A DNA stretch of 5,892 nucleotides from a bacterium (GTDB lineage: Bacteria > T1Sed10-126): NCBI GenBank assembly GCA_003557545.1, contig PWOD01000180.1, positions 1 through 5,892 on the forward strand, given 5' to 3'. The notes beneath the pieces were generated by a model. That model was not told the DNA's origin. It searched no databases and saw only the letters and a program-made list of their open reading frames with translations. The number at the start of each line of letters is the position of its first letter. Position 1 is the first letter of the stretch. Below are positions 1 to 5,584 of the stretch, in pieces. The position numbers and the translations under genes are program-made.

Positions 1-2971
1 CAGTATCCCCCGCCATAAAGATAAATGTATCTCCATCCGAGGCAGACTCACCGTCCACCCGGATTATTCCACTGTCCGGCTTTTCAACCGTCAAAATCCG
101 CGTGTCAACCACGGCAGCCACTGCGAATGAATCCGATATCGCCGGGTCCACTCCGGCAGCTTCGACTCGCAGACTGTAACCAGCGCCCGCGACATCTATA
201 ACCAGGTCATCAAATTTAGCAACACCGTCGACTGTGGCAACTGTTGTTTCTCCAGTTAATTTCGCCGCCCCACCGGAAGGATCATCGTCAATTGAAACTA
301 CCACCTGCCTGTCCTGATCCTGCACCAGCTGACCTTCACCGTCCTGGAGTTCCACCCTCAGCGATTCAGCTCCTGCCGCAGTAATCGTCTCACCGGCGAT
401 GCTATCCAGCGGCTGGTTAACAAAGGCCAGCCGTTCAGCTTGCGGATCGACCGGCTTTTTCGGCCAGCCCGCCGGCGGTGCAGTGTCGGAAAGCCAGCTT
501 GCTCCAATTAAAAATCGCTGGTCACCGGTTCCCCCACCCCGCACTGCCCGGACCCTTATTCCGCCCGAATCCCCGGCATCAATCGTCCGTGTTTCAGTTA
601 TTTTAACCCAACCGGTATCCTCGGTAAAATCCCTGTAATTGGCCGATTGGTAACTCCCGTCGGTCGGATCGGCAATACGTAAATCTACCCGCAGATAGGT
701 GTCCGGCTCGAGATTAAGCGGCATTATCCAGAGTGCTGCATGATATTCCCCGGCTTCCGCTATTTCAACCGGTTCTTCCAGCAAAAGATTCTGGGCCGAA
801 CCGATAACCGCCCACTCGGCGGAATAATCTCCATATCTGGCTGTATCACTCCGGCTTATATGTCCGGCGGTTCCACTGTAATCCCAACCGATCAGATCAT
901 TCGCATCACTACCAGCTCCATCCCACTGATCGAAATACCAGTTACGCTCCGCCAGCAAATTCATATCGGGGTCCGCCTCCAGAACCTCAAGGCTGACTGT
1001 TTCGCCCGCTGTTATACCGCTTATTTCAACGCTTAATTCCTGGACTCCCGGCTCCGTTAGAGTGAGCGGGACTGTTGCACTTCCAGCCACAAAGATTAAG
1101 CTTTCCTGGAAAATTTGCCCGGCGGTTCCTTCCTCCGGATTATCACTGGTGACCGTTACAGTCTCTTCTCCATCCAGGACAACCGGTAAATCTGTTACCG
1201 CATCCACAATCATCAACTCAAAGCCCACTCCTTCAGTAACTTCAGCGGGTGCTGTCAGCTCAAAACCCGGTACCGGCTGACTGGCAATCGTCACCAGCTC
1301 TGTATCCGGTGATAGCACATCACTATCAGAGATATCCTGCAATGGATTGGCCCCGGCAGTATAGGACAGCTGCCGGGTTACTCCGGCCAGCCCTGTATCG
1401 GGGTAGTCAGCAAAAGTTAAAATAATCTTTTCAGGATTGGAATGATTTTCCAGCTGGCTGGCTGGCTGGGGGCCTGTGTCAGAGGCGAGTTCAAACTGCT
1501 CCGGGTCGACCCCCGTGACACTGGCCAGTAATCCACTATATTCCAGAGTAACCAGCAGACTATCTCCAAACCAATCGGCCGTGGCACCGACCATTTCAGT
1601 TGCCGCCGGGGGACTTACTCGCAGACTGATATCATCCAGACCAACCTGGTAGCCGGTCTGCCGATCTGCCGTCCAGCGGAAACGAACGGATGCTTCGCCG
1701 GCAAGTTCCTCAATATTTTCAATCAGATGCTGCTGCCATTCACCATCGGTATCCAGCGTGGTTTGCGGATAAATTTCATGAGCAAAATTTTCCCCACCAT
1801 CAACCGAAGCTTCCAGCTTAATCCAGCGCTCACCAGGCTGATCATCCCCAGTGCTGTAATTGGTAATAATTGTATAAAACTCAACCTCCACACCCACCTC
1901 ATCAGAAAAATCAAACTTTACAGTTTCAAAACTATTCTCCCCGCTGCCGGAAGTTATATCAAGCCCGTAGTCTCCCGACCTCACACGGCTGGCAGTAGTG
2001 GTTATATCCCAGCCATCTGACAGAGTCCAGCCCAGAGGTGGATTGCCCTCATCAAAATTTTCAAGAAACGGGAACTGATTAATCACTGGCAAAACAGTGA
2101 TTGTCAGAACATTTGTATCGGCAGCTTCGAGGGCTCCCGAAAGGAAAACAATGATTCCCTGTCCTTGCGCAGCAACCAGGTCGGTTTCCCCAACAAATTC
2201 AATTAACAGCTCGGTATCTCCAAGCCGGTCAAGATTAAAACTATGACCGGCAAAATCTTCTTCTAAAACCAGATCGCCCGGAGCAATTGTTTGGCTAAAA
2301 ATATCATTGACCAGCGTAACCACAAAACTATCGGCAAAGTCAGCAGTTGCTTCGACAACATCAGGTTCAACATAGAGCAGCGGTTTTGTCACCCAGTTAT
2401 CATCAGGAAACTCGAGACCAAACCACATCGCGTCCCAGTAAGCATTCGTTCCATCCCGGGCGGCGATTTCAAACACGGCCGAATCAGCCCCGGCCGGAGC
2501 CCCCACCACCTCCATATATTCATACCACTCATATTCAACAAAATCAGCCGAAGGGTTTGAAGAGCCCACCTGCTGTCCGGCCGAATCAAGCCAGCTAACT
2601 CGAAAAATCTTCCGCGCCATCTCCGGCGGATCGGCCGACTCCAACCGGGCCCAGCCACCTATCACATATGTTTCTCCTGCTACCACGGGAACAGTGTCGG
2701 CAATAAATTCCCGGCCATAGCTGGTAGTTAAATCACCCTGCCGCATCGTCCAGTTACCCCGTAACGCAGAGATTTCATCCGTCCTGACGGCACCGGCTCC
2801 CGTGGTGCTCTGCCACCAGTTATCAGCATCACCGGCATCACCAAGTTCAAAATCAGGATTGCTCAACAGATTGACCGGTTGGGCCTGCACGGCGACCGGA
2901 GCAACCAGCAAACTCAGACCAACAACAACAATCATAAACAAGGAAAAACTATCTTTCTGTCGAAAAATCAT
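1..2971 (-). CDS. Large secreted multidomain surface protein, N-terminal 990 residues (C-terminus beyond left edge)
   Basis: One uninterrupted minus-strand frame gives 990 codons from ATG at 2971 to the window edge, with no stop. The start is supported by GGAGGG at 2983-2988, 11 nt upstream. Residues 1-30 are a signal peptide: basic start MIFRQK, hydrophobic core LFMIVVVGLSLLV, likely cleavage after AVQA. After that come beta-rich modules, with approximate limits. 34-187 is carbohydrate-binding-like (opening NLLSNPDFELG, closing YWDAMWFGLE). 196-294 is Ig-like. 299-453 is MAM/cleaved-adhesin or 'choice-of-anchor J' type (FLENFDEG, PPLGW, SVDGG, GLDDISL). 455-564 and 567-664 are Ig-like. 670-828 is a second carbohydrate-binding-like module. 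847-950 is an invasin/filamin-type Ig domain (LAFVNQP, GVAKFDDLVID, YSLRVEAAG). 957 onward resembles the start of a divergent InlB-type repeat. The sequence is visibly rich in Asp and Glu and has almost no Cys. I infer an extracellular adhesin, S-layer-associated or glycan-binding role. No catalytic domain or cell-wall anchor is visible in this part. Confidence 0.88.
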   Translation of the reverse strand, partial: MIFRQKDSFSLFMIVVVGLSLLVAPVAVQAQPVNLLSNPDFELGDAGDADNWWQSTTGAGAVRTDEISALRGNWTMRQGDLTTSYGREFIADTVPVVAGETYVIGGWARLESADPPEMARKIFRVSWLDSAGQQVGSSNPSADFVEYEWYEYMEVVGAPAGADSAVFEIAARDGTNAYWDAMWFGLEFPDDNWVTKPLLYVEPDVVEATADFADSFVVTLVNDIFSQTIAPGDLVLEEDFAGHSFNLDRLGDTELLIEFVGETDLVAAQGQGIIVFLSGALEAADTNVLTITVLPVINQFPFLENFDEGNPPLGWTLSDGWDITTTASRVRSGDYGLDITSGSGENSFETVKFDFSDEVGVEVEFYTIITNYSTGDDQPGERWIKLEASVDGGENFAHEIYPQTTLDTDGEWQQHLIENIEELAGEASVRFRWTADRQTGYQVGLDDISLRVSPPAATEMVGATADWFGDSLLVTLEYSGLLASVTGVDPEQFELASDTGPQPASQLENHSNPEKIILTFADYPDTGLAGVTRQLSYTAGANPLQDISDSDVLSPDTELVTIASQPVPGFELTAPAEVTEGVGFELMIVDAVTDLPVVLDGEETVTVTSDNPEEGTAGQIFQESLIFVAGSATVPLTLTEPGVQELSVEISGITAGETVSLEVLEADPDMNLLAERNWYFDQWDGAGSDANDLIGWDYSGTAGHISRSDTARYGDYSAEWAVIGSAQNLLLEEPVEIAEAGEYHAALWIMPLNLEPDTYLRVDLRIADPTDGSYQSANYRDFTEDTGWVKITETRTIDAGDSGGIRVRAVRGGGTGDQRFLIGASWLSDTAPPAGWPKKPVDPQAERLAFVNQPLDSIAGETITAAGAESLRVELQDGEGQLVQDQDRQVVVSIDDDPSGGAAKLTGETTVATVDGVAKFDDLVIDVAGAGYSLRVEAAGVDPAISDSFAVAAVVDTRILTVEKPDSGIIRVDGESASDGDTFIFMAGDT

Positions 2972-2982
2972 TTTAAAGTACA

Positions 2983-2988
2983 CCCTCC
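2983..2988 (-). promoter_or_regulatory. Ribosome binding site of the surface-protein gene
   Basis: GGAGGG on the minus strand lies 11 nt before the ATG at 2971. It sits inside the 9-mer CAGCTGGAG (2985-2993), which is repeated once more in the same leader at 3122-3130. This site fixes the start, because the hydrophobic signal peptide follows directly from that ATG. Confidence 0.7.
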
Positions 2989-3055
2989 AGCTGCAAATTT
3001 TACCAGAATTTCGTTAGATTTTTTTAGATTTGAAGTCAGGTTGGAAATTGTTGAT

Positions 3056-3075
3056 TGTTTAGTAAATGATAAACA
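3056..3075. promoter_or_regulatory. Inverted repeat TGTTTA-N8-TAAACA in the surface-protein leader
   Basis: Perfect 6-bp arms TGTTTA (3056-3061) and TAAACA (3070-3075) are separated by 8 bp. The repeat lies about 65-80 nt downstream of the predicted transcription start and about 85 nt before the ATG. It could be a repressor operator or a weak AU-rich hairpin in the transcript. Six-bp arms in AT-rich DNA also arise by chance, so a function is only suggested. Confidence 0.25.
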
Positions 3076-3146
3076 GTCAGATATTAACACAACAGTTAGC
3101 CAGCCCTTTCTTGAACATAATCTCCAGCTGTCCGCCTGCAACCTTA

Positions 3147-3175
3147 AATTTAGAATAACTGGCTCCAGATGTCAA
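3147..3175 (-). promoter_or_regulatory. Sigma-A/sigma-70 type promoter for the surface-protein gene
   Basis: On the minus strand a perfect -35 hexamer TTGACA (3170-3175) is followed after exactly 17 bp by TAAATT (3147-3152; four of six match the -10 consensus). Transcription would begin near 3140 and leave an untranslated leader of about 170 nt before the ATG at 2971. It lies just downstream of the putative terminator of the preceding gene, which fits an independent transcription unit. The 277-bp gap 2972-3248 otherwise holds only the leader, a short palindrome and that terminator. Confidence 0.6.
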
Positions 3176-3213
3176 GCTTATCAAAACCAGTTTAAATAAA
3201 AAATTGTTGTTTT

Positions 3214-3241
3214 AAAAAGACTAATATAACTGTTTAATTAG
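3214..3241 (-). terminator. Putative AU-rich intrinsic terminator after the 101-residue gene
   Basis: Read on the minus strand, CTAATTAA (3234-3241) pairs with TTATATTAG (3221-3229) with a one-base bulge around the loop ACAG. TC and a run of five T follow (3214-3218). The hairpin begins 7 nt after the stop codon at 3249. The stem is almost all A-U, so it would be weak. Its position between that stop and the strong promoter at 3147-3175 supports a transcription boundary. Confidence 0.4.
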
Positions 3242-3248
3242 ACCCGTT

Positions 3249-3554
3249 TTAAATGTCTTTTGAATAATTTTTCAACACATCAGAGAGTTCAAAGGGGGAA
3301 ACAGTGGGCCCGGCCCGCAGAACAACATAATCATGATAGTTTTCCCCATCCTTTTCCTTGCTACCCCGATAGACTATAGCTAACGCCGGAAATTTATCCC
3401 AATATTTTTCAATTACTCGGATTTCCTGCTGAAGGAGCTGATGATCCGGTAGCAAATAACGGCCAGTCGCCGTGGCCAGCTCTGCATTTTCCGTTAACTC
3501 CCCAACCAGTACTTTTTTGTCCCCTTTATGAGGTTGCCAGAGCTGTTTGCCCAT
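3249..3554 (-). CDS. Hypothetical protein, 101 residues
   Basis: I do not recognise this family. The frame has ATGs at 3572 and 3554. I chose 3554 because GGAGG lies 11 nt before it (inside the first codons of the longer version), whereas the ATG at 3572 is preceded only by a CTTTTTTC stretch with no ribosome binding site. The product is soluble-looking and charged, with no signal peptide, membrane segment or cysteine. A Lys/Gly-rich start (MGKQLWQPHKGDKK) leads into a mixed alpha/beta pattern, including a likely strand FPALAIVYRG and a later strand DYVVLRAG. The C-terminal stretch looks helical (FELSDVLKNY). It has its own promoter and a putative terminator, so it is probably monocistronic. 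Function is unknown. The codon pattern and the matching promoter, binding site and terminator make it likely to be a real gene. Confidence 0.65.
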   Translation of the reverse strand: MGKQLWQPHKGDKKVLVGELTENAELATATGRYLLPDHQLLQQEIRVIEKYWDKFPALAIVYRGSKEKDGENYHDYVVLRAGPTVSPFELSDVLKNYSKDI

Positions 3555-3580
3555 AGTTATTCCAGCCTCCATGAAAAAAG

Positions 3581-3663
3581 ATTGTCCGACAGTTTAATTA
3601 TCTATAGATCCCAACAAATATACAAGGTTTACCCTTTATTTTCAGAAAAAAACGACGGACAAT
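3581..3663. repeat. Inverted repeat of ATTGTCCG flanking a promoter
   Basis: ATTGTCCG at 3581-3588 and its exact reverse complement CGGACAAT at 3656-3663 stand 67 bp apart. Skipping one base on the inner side, a ninth position also pairs. One arm lies just downstream of the -10 box at the predicted start of transcription, and the other lies upstream of the -35 box. Paired operator sites for a regulator are a reasonable guess. The arms are too short and isolated to call a mobile element. Confidence 0.4.
3597..3625 (-). promoter_or_regulatory. Probable promoter of the 101-residue gene
   Basis: Minus-strand TTGTAT (3620-3625, weak -35) lies 17 bp before GATAAT (3597-3602, five of six -10 matches). 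A start near 3590 would leave about 36 nt before the ATG at 3554, enough for the GGAGG site, but only about 18 nt before the rejected ATG at 3572. The promoter is enclosed by an inverted repeat of ATTGTCCG. Confidence 0.4.
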
Positions 3664-3702
3664 AGAAGCTCAGAGAATTTGACCAATGAAATTACCGTAT
3701 AA

Positions 3703-4119
3703 CTATGAGTAACTATCCCTTACTGCTTCCACAGCAGTCTTGAAATGGCGAGGTATCTGTGTTTCGACATGAGTGGCCAGAAAATCCTCCAACTGCTTGA
3801 AAAAAGCGGACAGAGGTGGATTTAATGAGAAAAAATCCTTCTGCTTTCTGGCAAAAAAGCTTTCCAGACAGATCAAGGCCACAGGATTAAGTTTTTCCAG
3901 ATTGAAAAATATTGTTATTTCAAAACAACAGTCCTCACGGGCCTTCTGCCGCCTTTTTTTCTCCTCCTTGAGGGCAAGGTTGATCGTTTGAAAAAAATCA
4001 CTGACATCTGGCCGTGCATTAAAAGCAGTTCTACTATATTCCATAATCTCCTGTAGCTGACTGATGTAGCGATCAGCAATAAGGCCCAATTTTAAATCCA
4101 GATACACTATTATATTCAT
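3703..4119 (-). CDS. Hypothetical protein, 134-138 residues
   Basis: I do not recognise this family. The frame is open from an in-frame TGA just upstream of 4119 to a TAG at 3703. The ATG at 4119 directly abuts its GGGAG with no spacer. A GTG at 4107 lies 8 nt after GGAGATGA, a better spacing, so the true product may be 134 residues beginning at YLDLKLG. No signal peptide or clear membrane segment is present. The sequence looks mostly helical, with a basic stretch KEEKKRRQKARED near residues 51-63. A hydrophobic stretch rich in Phe follows (CCFEITIFF, LESFFARK, DFFSLN). Three cysteines are seen, two adjacent. The 175-bp gap before it holds a possible -10 box TGTAAT with only a poor -35. A competing 72-residue plus-strand frame at 3773-3991 is shorter and lies wholly inside. 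Whether this is an intact gene or a remnant is uncertain. Confidence 0.55.
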   Translation of the reverse strand: MNIIVYLDLKLGLIADRYISQLQEIMEYSRTAFNARPDVSDFFQTINLALKEEKKRRQKAREDCCFEITIFFNLEKLNPVALICLESFFARKQKDFFSLNPPLSAFFKQLEDFLATHVETQIPRHFKTAVEAVRDSYS

Positions 4120-4294
4120 CTCCCACTTAAAAGATCATTCCCAGATTACAAACCTTAACTCTCTGACTTGCAGACAGCAATCCGGCAGAACAAAATCAAA
4201 CCAGAGAGACCGGTCAATACAACTCAATAATGCAGTTGTTCTTATAAAGATTTTCGGCAGAGATGATGGAATAGTTGAAAATTAATTGGAGCTT
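4120..4294. other. Intergenic stretch without a supported gene
   Basis: The 175 bp between the ligase-family stop and the next gene contain an 8-bp palindrome GACCGGTC (4208-4215). There is also a small hairpin with 6-bp arms ACAACT/AGTTGT (4219-4224 and 4234-4239), but no T-run follows on the minus strand, so I do not call a terminator. TGTAAT near the 3' gene could serve as a -10 box. Nothing else stands out. Confidence 0.4.
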
Positions 4295-5080
4295 TTAAAT
4301 CTCTAAGCGCCCGTCAGATCGAGGGGAAAATTTCGGGAGATCCTGTAGGCAATCCAGCCGAAAACAGCTAACAGACCGAGCTATTTGTTTCCATTCAACA
4401 GCAGTAAACTGCCTGATATGTGTGCTGGTTTGCCCAAAGATATTATTCTGAAAATCGCGAATTATCGCGGCGCGCAGATTGGCTTTCAACAATCTACTGT
4501 CCAGTTGATCAAGGAAAAAGGGTTTGGAAATACCTGTGGTTTGCGGCCAGGCCCGGCTATCTAAGAAAAGGCTGATCTGCTGAATGACCGCCCGAGAGTT
4601 TCGCAGCTGCGCAGAAACCAGCCATTTTTTTCCATTGATCGACGGCTCATGAACCCCGCAGGTACCGAGACAATCAGAAACCAGTCCCGCGCCGGTAAAA
4701 TCCTGTTCGACCGGTTGCTGAGAATCTATTCCCAATAACTTTTCGAGCCGTTCCCGGATCAATCGATAAAACCCCCTGATGGTTTGATCAAACAGCCTAT
4801 GTCCCACCGGAACAATTAATGAGAAAGTCAAATCCCCGGCATGCAGCAACCAGCCACCACCGGTCGGTCGAATCACCACCGGAAACTTATCAATCAATTG
4901 GTTTAATTTATCAGGAACCCTGTACTGCTGACTGTAACCGATAGAGAGAGCAGGTCGTGACCAGCCATAAAAACGTATTGTGGGCCGGCTGACCCGGTTA
5001 AACAGCCACCAATCAACCGCCATGTTATACCCGGGGGATAAATCAGGATGAAATATTACCTGGAGTTCCAGACTACTCAT
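4295..5080 (-). CDS. Lipoyl/octanoyl transferase or lipoate-protein ligase (LipM/LplA family)
   Basis: At 261 residues this matches the single-domain biotin/lipoate ligase fold (BPL/LplA, PF03099). Family motifs appear in order. GYNMAVD (17-23) is the usual N-terminal NMA-D element. RFYGWSRPALSIGYSQ (36-51) is the ligand-pocket strand. RPTGGGWLLHAGDLTFSL (71-88) corresponds to the family's RRPTGGGAVLH-GDLTYSL signature. NGKKWLVSAQ (149-158) corresponds to GRK-GSAQ, with K152 as the expected catalytic lysine. C137 falls 13 residues before that glycine, where LipM/LipL-type enzymes carry their thioester cysteine. This suggests octanoyl transfer from acyl-carrier protein rather than ATP-dependent ligation, though both remain possible. 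The enzyme is cytoplasmic. It begins 51 nt after the GcvH-type gene, its obvious candidate substrate, and is probably cotranscribed with it. The ATG at 5080 is the first possible start (an in-frame TGA lies 9 nt upstream). Its ribosome binding site is poor, which may indicate lower expression than the carrier. Confidence 0.85.
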   Translation of the reverse strand: MSSLELQVIFHPDLSPGYNMAVDWWLFNRVSRPTIRFYGWSRPALSIGYSQQYRVPDKLNQLIDKFPVVIRPTGGGWLLHAGDLTFSLIVPVGHRLFDQTIRGFYRLIRERLEKLLGIDSQQPVEQDFTGAGLVSDCLGTCGVHEPSINGKKWLVSAQLRNSRAVIQQISLFLDSRAWPQTTGISKPFFLDQLDSRLLKANLRAAIIRDFQNNIFGQTSTHIRQFTAVEWKQIARSVSCFRLDCLQDLPKFSPRSDGRLEI

Positions 5081-5131
5081 GACTATTCAAAACAACCCTT
5101 CAAATCTTTCTCAATTCAGTTGCCCCGAGAT

Positions 5132-5506
5132 TTATTCACAACAAAATTCTATATATTCCTGCACAGTTAACATCTGCAGATCAACGTCTGTAATCTCCAA
5201 TCGTACAAGCCGTCCGGCCCCATAGGGATCACTATTTATCAGCTCTGGCCGACTGCTAAGCTGGCGGTTAACTTCCCCCACAACCCCTGCAACAGGTGGG
5301 GCCATTTCATAAGTGGCTTTCAATGATTCGATCAGAACCAGTGTGTCCCCAGCCGCAATCTGCTCACCCGGTTCGGGCAGCTCTATGTAGACAACCTCTC
5401 CCAGCTCTTCCTGACCATTTTTAGTGATTCCCACCCAGCAGTTTTCCGGATCATACCAGAGATGTTTTTTTGTATACAGGAGCTCTTGTGGATAATCTTT
5501 TGTCAC
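5132..5506 (-). CDS. gcvH: Glycine cleavage H-type lipoyl-carrier protein
   Basis: The 124-residue length and full-length pattern match GcvH. YTKKHLWYD (11-19) corresponds to the family's YT-EHEW opening. QEELGEVVYIELPEPGEQI (32-50) is the usual QE-LGDIVFVELPEVG block. The lipoyl hairpin carries ESLKA with the acceptor lysine K63, followed by the PELINSDPYGAGRLVRL block (87-103). In the glycine cleavage complex this protein carries the aminomethyl group between the P, T and L proteins. It also acts as the entry point for lipoate assembly in organisms that use LipM. The segment after the lysine (TYEMAPPVAG) differs from the common VSDVYSPVSG form, and the protein ends in Phe-Cys-Cys-Glu, an odd vicinal cysteine pair. 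The start is GTG at 5506, chosen because AAGGTGGT (5515-5522) lies 8 nt upstream and the homology begins nearby. No gcvT or gcvP is in view, so a carrier role outside glycine cleavage is possible. Confidence 0.9.
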   Translation of the reverse strand: MTKDYPQELLYTKKHLWYDPENCWVGITKNGQEELGEVVYIELPEPGEQIAAGDTLVLIESLKATYEMAPPVAGVVGEVNRQLSSRPELINSDPYGAGRLVRLEITDVDLQMLTVQEYIEFCCE

Positions 5507-5514
5507 CGGCCAGC

Positions 5515-5522
5515 ACCACCTT
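5515..5522 (-). promoter_or_regulatory. Ribosome binding site that decides the GTG start of the GcvH-type gene
   Basis: Minus-strand AAGGTGGT differs by one base from the ideal AAGGAGGT and is spaced 8 nt from GTG at 5506. There is no in-frame ATG between the upstream in-frame TAA stop and this GTG, so the GTG start is well supported. Confidence 0.65.
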
Positions 5523-5584
5523 TCATAAACTAAATATTAGTTTTTTCAGATTATCAACCAGATACCTTTCTACCATCCAGATTG

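Noticed and set aside
399-2598. Several plus-strand open frames of 72-98 codons and short minus-strand frames in the left half.
   Set aside because: All lie opposite to or out of phase with the 990-codon minus-strand gene, which has a signal peptide and recognisable domains. They have no ribosome binding sites and show no sensible protein sequence.
2802-3199. Plus-strand frames of 71 and 106 codons over the start and leader of the surface-protein gene.
   Set aside because: They overlap the signal-peptide region and the promoter/leader on the opposite strand, have low-complexity translations and lack supporting start signals.
3773-3991. A 72-codon plus-strand frame opposite the 134-138 residue protein.
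   Set aside because: It is shorter, lies entirely inside the minus-strand frame, and all neighbouring genes are on the minus strand.
4208-4239. Palindrome GACCGGTC and a small hairpin after the acyltransferase gene, considered as a terminator.
   Set aside because: The stems are short and no T-run follows on the transcribed strand.
5529-5557. Promoter-like TTGATA, 17 bp, TTTAGT upstream of the GcvH-type gene on the minus strand.
   Set aside because: The -10 is weak, and the implied start near 5522 would fall right at the ribosome binding site and leave almost no leader. Cotranscription from upstream is as likely.
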